Shown: positions 30,192-43,600 of the stretch, one piece after another | Numbering within the stretch: the first letter of the stretch is position 1 | Layout of the letters: each line of letters begins with the position of its first letter | Assembly (NCBI GenBank): GCA_027972325.1 | Contig: JAPMOS010000023.1 | Location: forward strand, 382,001-446,000 | Direction: 5' to 3' | Origin: Paratrimastix pyriformis | Taxonomy: Eukaryota > Preaxostyla > Paratrimastigidae | DNA length: 64,000 bases | Position numbers and translations under genes: made by a program | Notes under the pieces: generated by a model | The model's database searches: none | Told to the model about the DNA's origin: nothing | What the model saw: only the letters and a program-made list of their open reading frames with translations

Positions 30192-33100
30192 ATGGCTTCT
30201 GAGATTGACCTTCAGACTTGGCAGCGTGCTGTTGCTGGTGGCATCCCGTCCGAGCTGCCCCAGCACCCCGGTCCGAGTGATCCGAGTAATTTCCTTTCTT
30301 CCTCATCGGACGTGATAGGCATCACCTCTGGCATCCCTCATGCCCCGAAGCGGAACCACCAGCTGCAGCCTGCTGAGAAACGCGTCAGTGGCTTATCCGC
30401 GTTCGTCATTTTTTTATCCTCTTCATAGCTGGCCCTGGAAAACGCCCTCCGGTACATCCCGGCCATGTGGCACGAAACCCTTGCCAAGGAGTTTCTGGCT
30501 GAACTGGAAAACGATGGCCATATTTACATGCGCCGGTTCCGTCCCACCTATCGGATGTACGCGCACCCTCTGGAGCATTATCCCTGCCGGTGCAAGCAGG
30601 CCGGTGTGATCATGCTCATGATTCAGAACAACCTCGATCCTGCTGTTGCCCAGTTCCCCGAGGAGCTTGTTACCGTCTGCAGATATTTTTCACCCCACTT
30701 TTCGACGCACGGCTCACGGATGTCTCTTTTCGCAGTATGGCGGCAATGGCACCGTCTTCCAGGTCTTTGCATCCGATCCTCCGCGCGCACGCTCCCTCAA
30801 CCGTCACGTCTTGCCACCTTGCTAGAACTGGGTTCAGTACCTGCTGGTGATGCACTACCTGAGCGAGATGACCGACCACCAGACCCTGGTCATGTACTCG
30901 GGCCACCCGCTTGGGCTCTTCCCCAGCCACCCCGACGCGCCCCGGGTGTGCATCACCAACGGGATGATGATCCCCAACTACTCCTCCAAGACCAAGTCCG
31001 TGCCCACCGCGCTTCCCCCTTCGCCTCTGCCTGCCCCGCCTGGTCGGACCCTCATGCCCATGCCCATGATGCCCATGCCCATGCCCCGTATGCTCGGATG
31101 CCGTGGTGCCTACGCAGCTATGACCGCATGTACGCCCTGGGGGTCACCCAATACGGCCAGATGACCGCCGGCTCGTACGCATGTCCGTCCCACGGCCCCC
31201 CTGCTGCCCCCCCGCCCTGACGGCCCCCCCCTGGCCGGTGACGGTTTGGCTGGTTGGCTGATCTGCGGGTTCCGCCCCTTGGCAGACATCGGCCCGCAGG
31301 GCATCGTCCACGGGACCACCCTGACCGTCCTCAACGCGGCCCGCAAGTACCTCGGCACCCAGGGGCCCACCATCCCCGGCCGCGTCCGTCCCCCGCCCCA
31401 CCCTGGCCCCGGTCATCGCCCCGGTCGTCGCCCTCGCCCCCGCCCGGACGCTGACCCTTTGCCATGATCCTTGGTGCAGGTGTACCTGTCGGCCGGCCTG
31501 GGCGGGATGAGCGGGGCCCAGGCCAAGGCGGGCACCATCCTGCAGGGCATCTCGGTCATCGCCGAGATCAACGGTCCGCCGCCCCCGCGCCCCCGCCCCC
31601 GCCCCCGCCCCCGCCCCCGCGCCCTCCTCACCGACGATGACGACCCGCCTCGGCCGCAGAGGCGGCCCTGATGAAGCGCCACCGGCAGGGCTGGGTGACG
31701 GACGTTGCCCGGGACCTGCCCACCGTCGACCGGCTCGTCCGCGAGGCCCGCGCCCAGCAGCGGTCCCTCTCAGTCGGCTACCTGGTCCGTCCCCCCCCCG
31801 CCCCCGCCCCCCGCCCCCGCCCCCGCCCCTGCCCCACGGGAAGGATGGGCGCCTCCTCCCCTCCTCGGTGGTCCTGACCATGGCCCCGGTGGGGCGGGCC
31901 CCAGGGGAACGTGGTGGATCTGTGGGAGCACTACGCCCAGCTGGCCGAGCGGGGCGAGCACGTGGTGGACCTTGCCTCGGACCAGACCAGCCTGCACAAC
32001 CCCTACGGGGGCGGCTACTACCCGGTGGGGCTCTCCTTCGACGAGGCCAACCGCATGATGGTCGAGAACCCGGCCCTCTTCAAGTCCGCACCTCCACTGC
32101 CTGCCCCCATTGTCCCTCGCGCCCGCCTGGGGGCGCGGTGTGCGGAGCCGCCTTTGTGTGCCCGCCGCCCCGCCGGTGGGCTCATCATCCCCACCTGGGT
32201 GGCTCTTGGCGGCTCGGTGGGGCGCAGGGAGAAGGTGCAGGAGTCGCTGCGGCGCCAGGTGCGGGCCATCAACACCTGCTGCCAGCACGGCGTCCGCTTC
32301 TGGGACTACGGCAACGCCTTGTCCGTCCGGCGGCCCCGGCGCCTCCGCCTTTGCCCCGGCGATCCTCCCGCACACGCACACGCGCAGACGCACACGCGCA
32401 GACGCACACGCGCAGACGCACACCCAGCCCAACGGCTCACATCTGCTCTGGCTGGGCACCCCCCGGGGTTGGGGTTGGGGTTGGGCAGCCTGCTTGAGGC
32501 CAGCCGGGCCGGGGCGGAGATCATGAACCCCACGGGGAGCGGCTTCCGGTACCCGACCTACTTCGAGGAGTTCATGGGGGACATCTTCTCGATGGGCTTC
32601 GGGCCCTTCCGCTGGGTGTGCACCTCGGGCCTCGAGAGCGACCTCCTCGAGACCGACCGCATCGCTGCCGAGGTGCTCACCGTCCGCCCGCATCGCCCCT
32701 CCCCCACCGCCCCCACCATATGATGCCAGAGGCCGCTCCCACCCCGGCCACTGCCACCGCCGCCGCCCCCGACCCCGTGCTCACCACCGCTGCTGCTGCT
32801 GCTGCTGCTGCTCGGTTTGGGCTCTGCCTGGGTGGGGCCGTGCCATGGGATGGGGTGGGGCGCAGAGCCTGATGGAGGAGGCCCGCCGGGCGGCCCATCT
32901 GGAGGCCGACTTCCGGACGCGGCTCATCCAGCAGTACCAGGACAACCTGCACTGGATCCAGCAGGCACACGCCAACCGGATGGTGGTCGGCTCGCAGGCC
33001 CGCATCCTCTACTCCGACGAGCGCGGCCGGATGGCCATCGGGCTGGCCTTCAACCAGGCCATCAAGGAGGGCCGCCTCACCGCCCCTGTGGTCCGTCACC

Positions 33101-33635
33101 CCGCCCGACCTACCGCCCTACCGCCTACCGCCCTCACGCCCTCACGCCCGGAGGGGAGGTGGCTCGGCACGGCCACTCACGGACCGTCGTCGTGCTCTTG
33201 GGGTTGGGGTTGGGGTTTCGGCGGCAGGCCCTGAGCCGCGACCACCACGACGTCAGCGGGACCGACTCGCCCTACCGCGAGACGTCCAACATCAAGGACG
33301 GCAGCCAGTTCACGGCCGACATGGCCGTGCAGACCTTCCTCGGCAACGGCTTCCGCGGCGCCACCTGGGTCTCCCTCCACAACGGCGGTGGTGTTGGGTG
33401 GGGCGAGGTCATGAACGGTGGCTTTGGCCTGGTCGTCGACGGCACCGATGATGCCGCCCGCCGTGCGGCTGCCATGCTCTCGTGGGATGTCAACAATGGT
33501 GTGGCCCGGCGCGCCTGGTCCAAGAATGAGTGCGCTCGGTATGCCATTGCCCGCGCCATGGATGCTGATCCCAACCTCCGCGTTACTCTCGGCGAGAAGG
33601 TCGCGGCCAATGTCCTCGATGCGCTCCATCTGTAA
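30192..33635 (+). CDS. UROC1: Urocanate hydratase (urocanase)
   Basis: NAD-dependent hydration of urocanate to imidazolonepropionate, the second step of histidine degradation. Exons: 30192-30270, 30319-30383, 30429-30674, 30736-30762, 30826-30995, 31118-31182, 31286-31383, 31480-31573, 31660-31784, 31905-32083, 32228-32320, 32489-32681, 32866-33090, 33228-33635; 688 residues in frame. Conserved blocks: HAPKRNHQL, VMYSGHPLGLFPSH, the NAD-binding glycine region GLGGMSGAQAKAG, DQTSLHNPYGGGYYP, GSGFRYPTYFEEFMGDIFSMGFGPFRWVCTSG (the catalytic Cys lies in WVCTSG), FNQAIKEGR and SLHNGGGVGWGEVMNGGFG. The 27-bp exon 30736-30762 encodes YGGNGTVFQ, which is universal in the family and so confirms the microexon. 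Nearly all donors are GTCCGY. Confidence 0.97.
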
Positions 33636-33790
33636 ACTTGAGCGTGCCCTCCCGCGAAACCTTTTCTCTTTTGGTTGGTTTTCATTGTAATAACCGCAAT
33701 CGTTGGTCCCGAACGGCTATTTTGGACGCTTTCTTCTAAGCTTTTCGTCTGGGTGCAGTCTCGTTTGCCCCGGAGTCTGTTCGATAGTGA

Positions 33791-34860
33791 ATGGAAGCAA
33801 AGCCGCAAGAACCTCAAACCCCTGCCCCTTCTCCTGCCCAGGAGGGCCAGGAAGGCGGTCCCCTTGGCAAGCATTACAATCCCAAAGATGTCGAGGCAGG
33901 CAAGTACGAGGAGTGGATGAGGGCGGGCTACTTCCATGCTGATCCCAACAGCCCCAAGCCCAAGTACACGATTGTGATTCCTCCTCCCAATGTCACTGGT
34001 ACTCTCCATCTTGGGCATGCCCTCTTCGCCACCCTGCAGGGTCCGTCCTCTCGATCTCCCCGCCGCCCCTCACCGCCTCACACTGTCCCGCGTTTGGTCC
34101 ATCCGGTGACTTCTGCCCCTCAGATATTCTTGTGCGGTGGAAGCGTATGTCTGGGTTCGAGGCCCTTTGGGTTCCCGGCACTGATCATGCCGGCATTGCC
34201 ACCCAGGTGGTGGTGGAGAAGAAGCTCGCCCGCCAGGGCATCTCGCGCCATCAGCTGGGTCGGGAGGCCTTCCTGAAGGAGGTGTGGAAGTGGAAGGAGG
34301 AGTCCGGCTCTCGGATCTGCGAGCAGCTGAAGATGATGGGCGCCTCGCTGGACTGGGACCGGCTCGTCTTCACGCTCGACGAGACCCGCAGCCGGGCCGT
34401 GGCGGAGGCCTTCGTGCGGATGTTCAACGAGAAGCTCATCTACCGTGCCAAGCGGCTGGTGAACTGGTCGTGCGCCCTGCAGTCGGCCATCTCGGACATC
34501 GAGGTCGACAAGAAGGACCTCAAGAACGACCCCGAGAAGCCCCTGCCCCGGCCCTTCGAGGTGCCCGGATACGACCACCCGGTCTACTTCGGCGAGATCG
34601 AGGACTTCGTCTACCCCATCGAGGGCGGCGGCGAGCTGCGGGTCTCCACGACCCGGCTGGAGACCATGCTCGGCGATACCGCCATCGCCGTCCACCCCTC
34701 CGACGCCCGCTACAAGGTCGGGCCCCCTCGTGCTCGGTGGCACAGGCGGGGGTGAGGCGCGGCGGGTGGGCAGATGCCTGTGGAAATTCGGTAGTGGGAG
34801 TGAGGGTTGATGGCCCAGCCTCCCCCGCCAATTCTTCGTGACCTCATTGCCCCCCCCCCC

Positions 34861-34891
<31 letters not shown>

Positions 34892-37800
34892 CACCACCAC
34901 CAGAGCCTGCACGGCAAGTTTGCCCGGCACCCGTTCTTCCCGGACCGGCGGCTGCCCATCGTGGCCGACGCTGTGGTGGAGATGGGCTTCGGCACGGGGG
35001 CCGTCAAGATCACGCCCGCCCACGACCAGACCGACTTCGAGATCGGCCAGCGGCACCACCTGCCCTCCATCAACGTCTTCACCGACGACGGGCACATCGT
35101 GGACTTCTTCGCGACCACTCCCGACCAGCGGGCCGCCGCCCCGGCCGCCCAGTTCGTGGGCATGAAGCGCTACGACGCCCGCCTGGCCCTGCGGGAGGCC
35201 CTGACGGCCCTGGGGCTCTACCGCGGCCGGCAGCCCCACGAGATGATCCTGAACCTGTGCAGCCGCAGCAAGGACATCATCGAGCCCATGATGAAGCCCC
35301 AGTGGTTCGTCGACATGAAGGACATGGCCAAGGCCGCCGCCGACGTCCGTCCGGACCCCCAAAAGGGCCATCGCCCTCCCGTGCCCATGCCCCCCCGCCC
35401 CTGCCCCCCCGCCCCGTGGTTGCTGTTTTTCTGATCCCATCGCGTGTCCGCTGCAGGCCGTGCGGACGGGCGAGGTGGAGATCGTGCCGCCCGAGTTCAA
35501 GGACGTCTGGTACCAGTGGCTCGACCCCGCCTCCCTCCGCAAGGAGGGCCAGGCTGTCGAGGGTCTGTCGCCCCGTCCTTGGCCCGTCCCCAGCGGGTGG
35601 GTGGTGGGCAGGGGGCAGGTGCGTGGGCGGACGGGCCCTCATCCTTTTCTCCTGGATGGGGCGGTGGGCGGTGGGTGGCGGCGGGTGGGGCGGCAGGTGA
35701 GGTGCGCGACTGGTGCATCTCGCGTCAGCTGTGGTGGGGCCACCGGATCCCGGCCTACTTCATGACCCGCCGGGGGGAGCCCCTGCCGCCCGACGCGTCC
35801 TCGGACCCCGAGCGGTGGGCCGTGGCCCGGGACCGGGATGAGGCCATGCGGATCGCCACGGCCCGGCTGGGCTGCCCGGCGGCCGAGATCGAGCTGGCCC
35901 AGGACGAGGACGTCCTCGACACGTGGTTCTCGTCGGGCCTGTTCCCCTTCTCGGTCTTCGGCTGGCCCGAGCAGACCGCCGACCTCAACGCCTTCTTCCC
36001 CACGGCCGCCCTCGAGACGGGCCACGACATCCTCTTCTTCTGGGTGGCCCGGATGGTGATGATGTCCCTCAAGCTCATGGGCCGCGTCCCCTTCAAGCAG
36101 GTCCCTTGCCCGGCCCGCCCTCCCGCCTCGCCTCACCGCCTGCTCCCTTCGGCCGCTCGCAGGTGCTGCTGCACGCGCTGGTGCGGGACAAGACGGGCAA
36201 GAAGATGTCCAAGTCGAGCGGCAACGTGATCGACCCGGCCGAGGTCATCAACGGCCGCACCCTGGAGGACATCAAGGCCCACATCCGCGAGAGCCACCTG
36301 GACCCGCGCGAGGAGGCCCGCGCCCTGGCGGCCGTCGACAAGGACTACCCCCGCGGCATCTGCGTGGGCGACAACCCCGCCGACCCCACCGCCCCCGGCT
36401 CGGGCATCGACGGCCTCCGCTTCGCCCTGGCCGCTTACGCCGCCGCGGGTCCGGAACCACCACAGCCACCGCCACTGACACCACAGCCACAGCCACCGCC
36501 ACTGACACCACAGCCACTGACACTGACACTGACACCACAGCCACAGCCACTGACACCACAGCCACCGCCACTGACACCACAGCCACTGACACTGACACTG
36601 ACACCACAGCCACAGCCACTGACACCACAGCCACCGCCACTGACACCACAGCCACTGACACTGACACTGACACCACAGCCACTGACACTGACACCACAGC
36701 CACTGACACTGACACTGACACCACAGCCACTGACACTGACACTGACACTGACACTGACACTGACACTGACACCACAGCCACTGACACTGACACTGACACT
36801 GACACTGACACTGACACCACAGCCACTGACACTGACACTGACACTGACACTGACACTGACACCACAGCCACTGACACCACAGCCACTGACACTGACACTG
36901 ACACTGACACTGACACTGACACCACAGCCACTGACACTGACACTGACACTGACACTGACACCACAGCCACTGACACTGACACTGACACTGACACTGACAC
37001 TGACACCACAGCCACTGACACCACAGCCACTGACACTGACACTGACACTGACACTGACACTGACACCACAATCGCTGACATGCACTCTCACGGACCCCCC
37101 GCATTGCCGGGCTGCCATCTGCTCAATGCTCCCTCGGCTGCCATCCTGATCACCATCCCCATCGCATCATTGCCGGCTGCCATCTGACCTGGTCTGATCT
37201 GATCTCCGTCTGCATCGTGGGGCCGGGTGGTGGCGGCGGGGGCGGGGGCGGCGTGCAGCGCGGAACATCAACCTGGACGCGGACCGGGTCTACGGGTACC
37301 GCATGTTCTGCGGCAAGATCTTCGGCGCGGCCAACTTCATCCTCAAGTACATCCCCCCTGAGGGCTTCCGCCGCCTGTCCCCCGTCCGCCCAGCCTCCCT
37401 GCACCCTGTCCTTGGGATGAGCTCCTTGGGGCTTCGATGGTTCTCCCCTGCTCACCATTTCTCCCCTCGCGCGCCCTTCCCTTGCCTTCCCTTGCCCCGC
37501 GCAGGCCGAGCTGAAGGCAGCCCTGCCCGAGATGGGGCCCATGGAGCGGTGGATCATGTCCCGCCTGCAGGCGGCCACCCGGGCGGTCATCGGGGGCTTC
37601 GAGAAGTTCGACATGGCCAGCTCGGCAACGGCCATCTACAACCTCTTCTGGGACGAGCTCTGCGACCACTACCTCGAGTCGGTCAAGCCCCACCTCCGCG
37701 AGATGACCCGCGTCGCCGCCCAGCCCGCCTCTCCCGAGCGCGTCCGTACCCGGCCCCCACTTTGCCATGCCCTGGCCCTCGCCTTGCCCTGGCCCGCGCC

Positions 37801-40401
37801 TTGCCCTGGCCCTCGTGCCGCTCCTGGGTTCGGCCCGGGTGGGTCGTGGTCACGAGCTTCTCCTCTCTGCCCGTCGGGCGGTTCTGGCGGTGCTGCTGTT
37901 GGCGGTGCCAGGACGCGGCCCTGGCGCGGTACCACCGGATCCTGAGCCTGTTCCTGCACGTGCTCGACCAGGGCCTCCGGTTGGCGCACCCCATCATCCC
38001 CTTCCTGACCGAGCACCTCTACCAGCGCCTGCCCCGCCTCCCCGGCGACACCCCCTCCATCGTCATCGCCGCCTTCCCCGTCGCCGACCCGGTCCGTCCC
38101 CGGCCATCCCTGCCCCAACCCAACCCCTGGGCTGTTCTGGCTGCCTTGGCCCCCCCCCCCCCCCCCCCCTGATCTGCCTGGGTCTCAGCGCGCTGCCCAC
38201 TGTCACCGGGTGTCCCGCAGGCCCTCGAGGACGCGGCCCTGGAGGCCCGCACCCAGCGGGCCTTCGACATGCTGCACGCCCTCAACGCCATGCGCAGCGC
38301 CACCGGGCTGGGCCGCAACCAGATGGCCGACTTCTTCATCGAGTCCTCCGACCCCGCCGCCATCGTCCGTCCCCCGCCCGCCACCCCTCACGCACACCCC
38401 TCTCCCCCGCGCACCACCACGCACCCCCGCCCGACACCGACCGCGCACACGCCTGAGATCTGACGTGGTTCTGTGCTTGCTTGCCTGTCCGGCCCACCCC
38501 ACCCCATCCCATCCCACCCGGCAGGCCAACGGGGAGGAGTTCAAGGAGGCGCTGATGGGCCAGTCCCGGGCCCAGTCGCTGCACGTCTGCCCCAAGGGCG
38601 CCATGCCCGTGCCCGCGTCCGAGTGCGCCAACATCGTCATCAACGACACCACCAAGGCCTGCCCCCGGCACGCCCTGCCCCCGGCCCCCAGCCGGCTTCG
38701 GCCCGCCGCCATCCCAGCTCCCCACCCCATCTTGCTCCGCTCCCCCCACTGACCGTCCCCCTCCCTCCCCATCCAATTCCAATTCCAATTCCGATTGCGA
38801 TGGCCTGGCGGCGGCTGCAGGGCTACATGCACCTGAAGGGCCTGGTGGACCCCGAGCGGGAGCTGGGCTCGCTGTACAAGCGGATGGAGGACACGGTGGT
38901 GTACCTCGCCTCGGTCCTCCGCAAGACCATCGTCCGCAACTACGGCACCAAGGTGCCCGAGGCGGTGCGGCGCCAGAACAAGGAGAAGATCGACGGCAAG
39001 CTGGAGGAGCTCTGCGCCATGCTGCACTCCATCTGCAACTTCGAGAAGCTCCGCCTGGCCGCCGCCTCGACGGCCCCCTGCCCCCCCGACGTGACCGTGG
39101 CCGACCTGGCCGTGGCGGCCCTGCAGGAGCGCCTCTGGACGGCCATCAACGAGGAGCCCGAGCGCCCCAAGGTCCCCAAGGGTCCGTCCGCCCGTGCCGC
39201 TCATGTCCCCGTGCCGCCCCGATGCCGGTCCATGACCTTCATCTTCTGCCCCCTGGCCCTGGGACCCCCCTTGTAGGCACCCCGCCCCCACCGCCCACCC
39301 CGACGGTTGCCGACTACGACTTCGAGGGCTTCCTCTGGCGCACCGCCGCCGAGCAGATCGCAGCCCGCGTCCCCGGGTACACCCCCCGCCAGGTCCGCCC
39401 TCTCCTGTGCCCCCCGCCTTCTCCTGTGCCCCCCCGCCCTCTCCTGTGCCCCCCCCGCCCCTGGCCGCGCCTGGTTTCATCTCCGGCATATGCATGTGGC
39501 CCCCGGCGCCCCCCTTCGGCCTTCGGCTGGCGCAGCGGGCCGCCCAGGGTGAGCAGCCTGGCGAGGCCTCGGGGAAGGCGGGCAAGAAGGACAAGGCCGC
39601 CAAGAAGGAGAAGGCCGAGCAGAAGGCCGCTGCCGCTGCCGCCTCCCCCGCGGCCGCCCCCAAGGCCGAGGCGGACCCCTTCAGCCAGCTCGACCTCCGC
39701 GTGGGCCGCGTCCTCTCCGTCGAGCGCCACCCCCAGGCCGACACGTCCGCCCCCCGCTCGCCCTGCCTGCCTGCTTCCCTGCCTGCCCTGTCTGCTCTGC
39801 TCGTCCCGCCCGCCTTGGGTGCTGCGTTCGGTGCTGACCGGCTCCTGGGCGGTGGCTGTGGGTGGGCAGGCTGTACGTTGAGCAGATCGACCTCGGCGAG
39901 GGCGCCCCCCGGCAGGTGGTCAGCGGGCTGGCCCGGGTGGTGCCCCAGGAGCAGCTCCAGGGCGCGGCGGTGGTGGTGCTGTGCAACCTCAAGCCCGCCA
40001 AGCTCAAGGGCGTCGAGTCCAACGGCATGGTCCTCGCTGGTCCGCCCCGCCCCGCCATGTCCCGCCCCCTGCCATCCCCGCCGCCTCGGCTGGTCCTGAT
40101 TGGATCTGCCACCCCGCCCCCCGCCCCGCGCGCAGCCGTCCCGCACGACGCGGACCCCCACGCGAGCGCCGTGCTGGAGCTGCTGCAGCCCCCAGCGGAC
40201 GCTGCCCCCGGGACGCGGCTCCACTGCGGCGGCGAGGCCCCTGCGGCCCCCAAGCAGGTGGCCATCGGGGTGTGGCAGAAGGCCCAGCCCGAGGTCAGCA
40301 CCGACCCCCAGTGCACCCTCACCTACAAGGGCGTCCCCGTCCTGGCCGGCCCCCACGGCCCCGTCCGGGTGGCCACCATCGTCGCCGCCAAGATCGCCTA
40401 A
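33791..40401 (+). CDS. VARS: Valyl-tRNA synthetase fused to a C-terminal EMAPII-type tRNA-binding domain
   Basis: Class I synthetase charging tRNA-Val. Exons 33791-34040, 34124-34716, 34904-35344, 35457-35562, 35697-36100, 36163-36448, 37259-37383, 37505-37741, 37912-38091, 38221-38364, 38525-38656, 38821-39181, 39277-39392, 39548-39744, 39870-40039, 40136-40401 give 1335 residues. HIGH motif as HLGH ([16 protein letters not shown]), editing domain, [23 protein letters not shown] motif KKMSKSSGN, anticodon-binding helices, then the C-terminal coil ending CNFEKL. The frame continues without a stop through a linker ([17 protein letters not shown]) and a Lys/Ala-rich hinge into [33 protein letters not shown]...[17 protein letters not shown] and TYKGVPV: the OB-fold domain of EMAPII/AIMP1/Arc1p. 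Intron 36449-37258 is 810 bp of hexamer satellite; intron 38657-38820 begins with GC. Confidence 0.95.
36458..37080. repeat. Hexamer-based satellite (CACTGA)n/(CACCACAGC) in ValRS intron
   Basis: About 620 bp composed of CACTGA repeats punctuated by CACCACAGC units in a higher-order pattern, filling most of the 810-bp intron 36449-37258. All six frames stay open because the period is six, which produces spurious ORFs of Thr/Leu/Pro or Cys/Gln. Confidence 0.95.
38773..38797. repeat. (AATTCC)n short tandem array
   Basis: Four tandem AATTCC units with neighbouring CC, in the GC-AG intron 38657-38820 of the ValRS gene. Confidence 0.75.
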
Positions 40402-40643
40402 GCGGTGGCCCCCTCCCTGTCTCCCACCTCCTTCCATCTCATCCTCCCTCCCCTCCCATCCTCGGATCTTCTTCACTCCGGAAGCCTCCGCGCGCTGTTC
40501 GGGCGGCCGCTGCCAGCGCCCCCCAAACACTGAAGAGTCGTCGCATCCCATCCCGGTCCCGGTCCCGGTCCCAGAGCAGCATAGAGAGGAAGGTGGAGAG
40601 GAAGAGGTGGAGGGGTTGGTCGTGGTGACGAGCCCCGGGCCTG

Positions 40644-43600
40644 TCAGCATGCGGCGCCCCTGGCTGCCCACTGGTCCCTGGAGAGCTCGGCCTCGGGGAA
40701 GCGGCTGGGCAGGTCCTCCCGGCGGGCCACCACCCGCTGCAGGTCGCCCCCCGCCCGGCCCGGCTCGGCGGCCGGCACGAGGGCCACCAGGGCCCAGCCG
40801 GCCGGGTCGTGGCCCACCGAGTCGGGGCCCAGGGCCTCGGGGTGGGAGGGCGTCGGGGCCACCTCGGCCCCCAGCGGGCTGACCGTGCTGGGCGGCCCCA
40901 AGGGCAGTACCCCCTTGGGCGCGGGCTGGCCGGCCCCACGGCCCGCGGGCAGCACAAGCCGCACCCGGCCCACCAGGCCCTGCATGCACAGCCGGTCCAG
41001 CCCCTGTGCACGCACGTCCCACCCAGCCGGCAACAGCAGAGAAGAGCAAGGCCCAGCGGCGGTGAGCGGGAGGCTGTCGCTCGTCTGTCGTCGTGGTGCG
41101 GGGGGCGGGGGCGGGGGCGGGGGCGGAGGGGACCTGGAAGAATGCCGGCATGGTGCAGGTGCCCTTGGTGCACCGGGCCGCGTAGGCCTGGAAGAGCGGC
41201 CACAGGGCCGACGGGGTGCGGGCCTGCAGGGGCCCCCGGTTGGCGGCAAGCTCGCCCAGGGCCTTCAGGGCCCACAACTCCACCAAGCTCAGGTCTGCCA
41301 CGCGTCCCCCCCGCCGTGCCGCCCACACGTACGCGGTGAGCCAAGCCAGCCCTTCGGGGAGGGCAGGAGAGGGCAGGGAACCGGGCCGCTGCAGACCGCG
41401 GAGGGTGCGGGGGACGATGGCGGGCCGGTCCCAGGCGGGCCGCTCGGAGGGGACCAGCAGCCGCTCCATGGCCGCCCCCAGGGCCGCCCCCTCGGTGGCC
41501 CCGGCCGCCAGGGCATCCACGAGACCATCCACACCGGCGCTCTGCAGCCCGACACCATCGCCCGCCCCCCAGAGGCAGAGCCCCAGCGGCGATGGTGAGG
41601 CACCGGCCAATGAGGGAAGGCCCCCCACCCCAGGGGAAGGGAATGGGTGGCGGACAAGGGCCGGCCAGAGGAGACCCGGGGCGGGCGAGTTGGCCAGCCT
41701 GCAGAGGGCCCAGTTCTCGTACTCCTCCGATCCCACCAGCGCCTGCGCCCCACCACCCGCACATCCACCCCGGGCCGGCCGTGGGCAGGACACGGGCATC
41801 GAGATGATCATCAGAGCCAGGGAGGGGCCTGTGGAGGCGGGCCGGGGCGTGGAGGGCTGTGGCTACCGACCGCAAGTGCGGGCCTGAGGCGCGGCAGCCA
41901 GGGGGCGGCGCGGCCGACGGGACTCCCTGGGGCCAGAGCCGGGTCCCGGGCGAGGGCTTCCTGCCAGGCGGCCAGGGCCCATGCCCCCAGCTGGCCCGCG
42001 GCCTGGGGACCCATCAGGGGGGCCGCCGTCCAGAGGATGTCACACCGGAAGCGCGACTGCACCCGCGCCTCCAGCGACCGGGTCACACCCTGCACCACCC
42101 CGCCCGGCCCGGCCTCAGGCCACGCACCCCCACGCCAGCCCGCAGGCAGCCCCGGTCCCCAAACAGGACGTGCCAAGCAGGACGTGAAGAACGGAAGGCG
42201 GGGGCAGGGCCGTGACGCCCGTGGGGGGGGGGGGGGGGGGGGGGTGGCAGAGCGAGTTCCCGTGGTGTCGAGGGAGGCCGGGTGCGGACGGGGTCGCGGG
42301 CGGCCGCGAGGATGAGGCAGCCCCCGGGGCGCTTGTAGTAGGGGCTGGTCTCGAGGAGGCTGTACAGGAACTGCTGGCTCCCCTGGCGGGCGGCCCCTGG
42401 GCCCCCCAGAGGGCCGTGAAGGCCTCCAGCGGATCGAGGACCGCCACCAGGGGCCGCCCCTCGTCGACCGGCCCCCGGCCGATGCCCCCCATGCCCATGC
42501 CCTCGACCGGCCGGCCCTCGGCCGATGCCCGCATGCAGGACTGCCAGAGGAGCTGCCCCTGGGCCTGCTGCAGGGCGTCCTGCTCGCTGAGGCAGTCCGT
42601 CCCCGATTGCCTGCAGGGGCAGGGGCCGGGGATGAGCAGAGCAGCGTCTGTGCCGAGGCGGCCCACCTTGTGCCGTCCTCTCGCTTCCACTCTCGCCTTC
42701 TTCCGGAACCGAGCGGGTGGGGCGGGGGCGGCGCGGACCATGTCAGGTCGAAGGGCAGCCGGGCGGCGGGGGCGAGTTCGAGGATCCGCTGGGCCCCAAG
42801 CGGCATCGCGGGCCAGCTGGGCGTCTCGGGGCCCTCGGGGGGGGCCAGCCCCAGGGCCGCCTTTTGCCAGTCGAGCGGCCGCCCGGGGCCCAGGGACGCC
42901 CCCATCGAGTGGCTACCCACGGGCCCACCAGAGCGCACGAGACAATGAGAGGCAGCCATGGGGGGCAGGGACAACCAGGGTGTGCTCAGGGGGCAGAATG
43001 GGAGTGATACGGCTAGGTTGGGGGACGGGTGTGGATGGCCCGCGGTGAGGACCGGATGGCTGTGCGCGGGAGGGCGGGCTGCACTGCAGACATGGCCGGA
43101 TGGCGGGCCGTGTGGTGGCCGGGCGCCGAGGACCGGGGCCGCTTCTTGCCGGCCGCGGACCCCACGTGGGCGGCCCTCTTGCGTGGGCCCCGTCCTCGGG
43201 CCGGTTTGGCCAGGGGCTCGTCGTCCTCGCCCAGCAGCTCGGCCTCGAGGGGCACCGGCTCCCGGTCGGGTCCCTCCCAGCGGCCCCCGGGCCCCTCGGC
43301 ATCCTCGTCCTCATCCGACCCGGCCGCGCCCCCGCCCTCGCCGCCACTCCCCGAGCTCTCGCTCCCGCTGGCGCCGTCGTCCCCAGTCCGCTCGTCATAG
43401 TCTCCATCGCCGTCATCGTCATCGCCATCATCATCGTCGTCATGATCATCGTCCTCCTCGTCATCGGGGTCCTTCTTCCCCCCGTCCCCCCTGGACTCCT
43501 TCACCGCAGGCACCGCGCGGAGTTGGCGCCGTGGGGAATCCTCTGCGGGCCCATCGGCCGCCTCCCCGGCTCTTCGGGGCCTCCGGGATGGGGTCCCGGG

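Noticed and set aside
36133-37104. Cys/Gln/Trp or Val/Ser repeat proteins on the minus strand
   Set aside because: Translation of the (CACTGA)n satellite in a ValRS intron; the period of six keeps all frames open.
38203-41811. 1202-residue minus-strand open frame over ValRS and ORC4
   Set aside because: Antisense to conserved ValRS exons; only its upstream part overlaps true ORC4 sequence.
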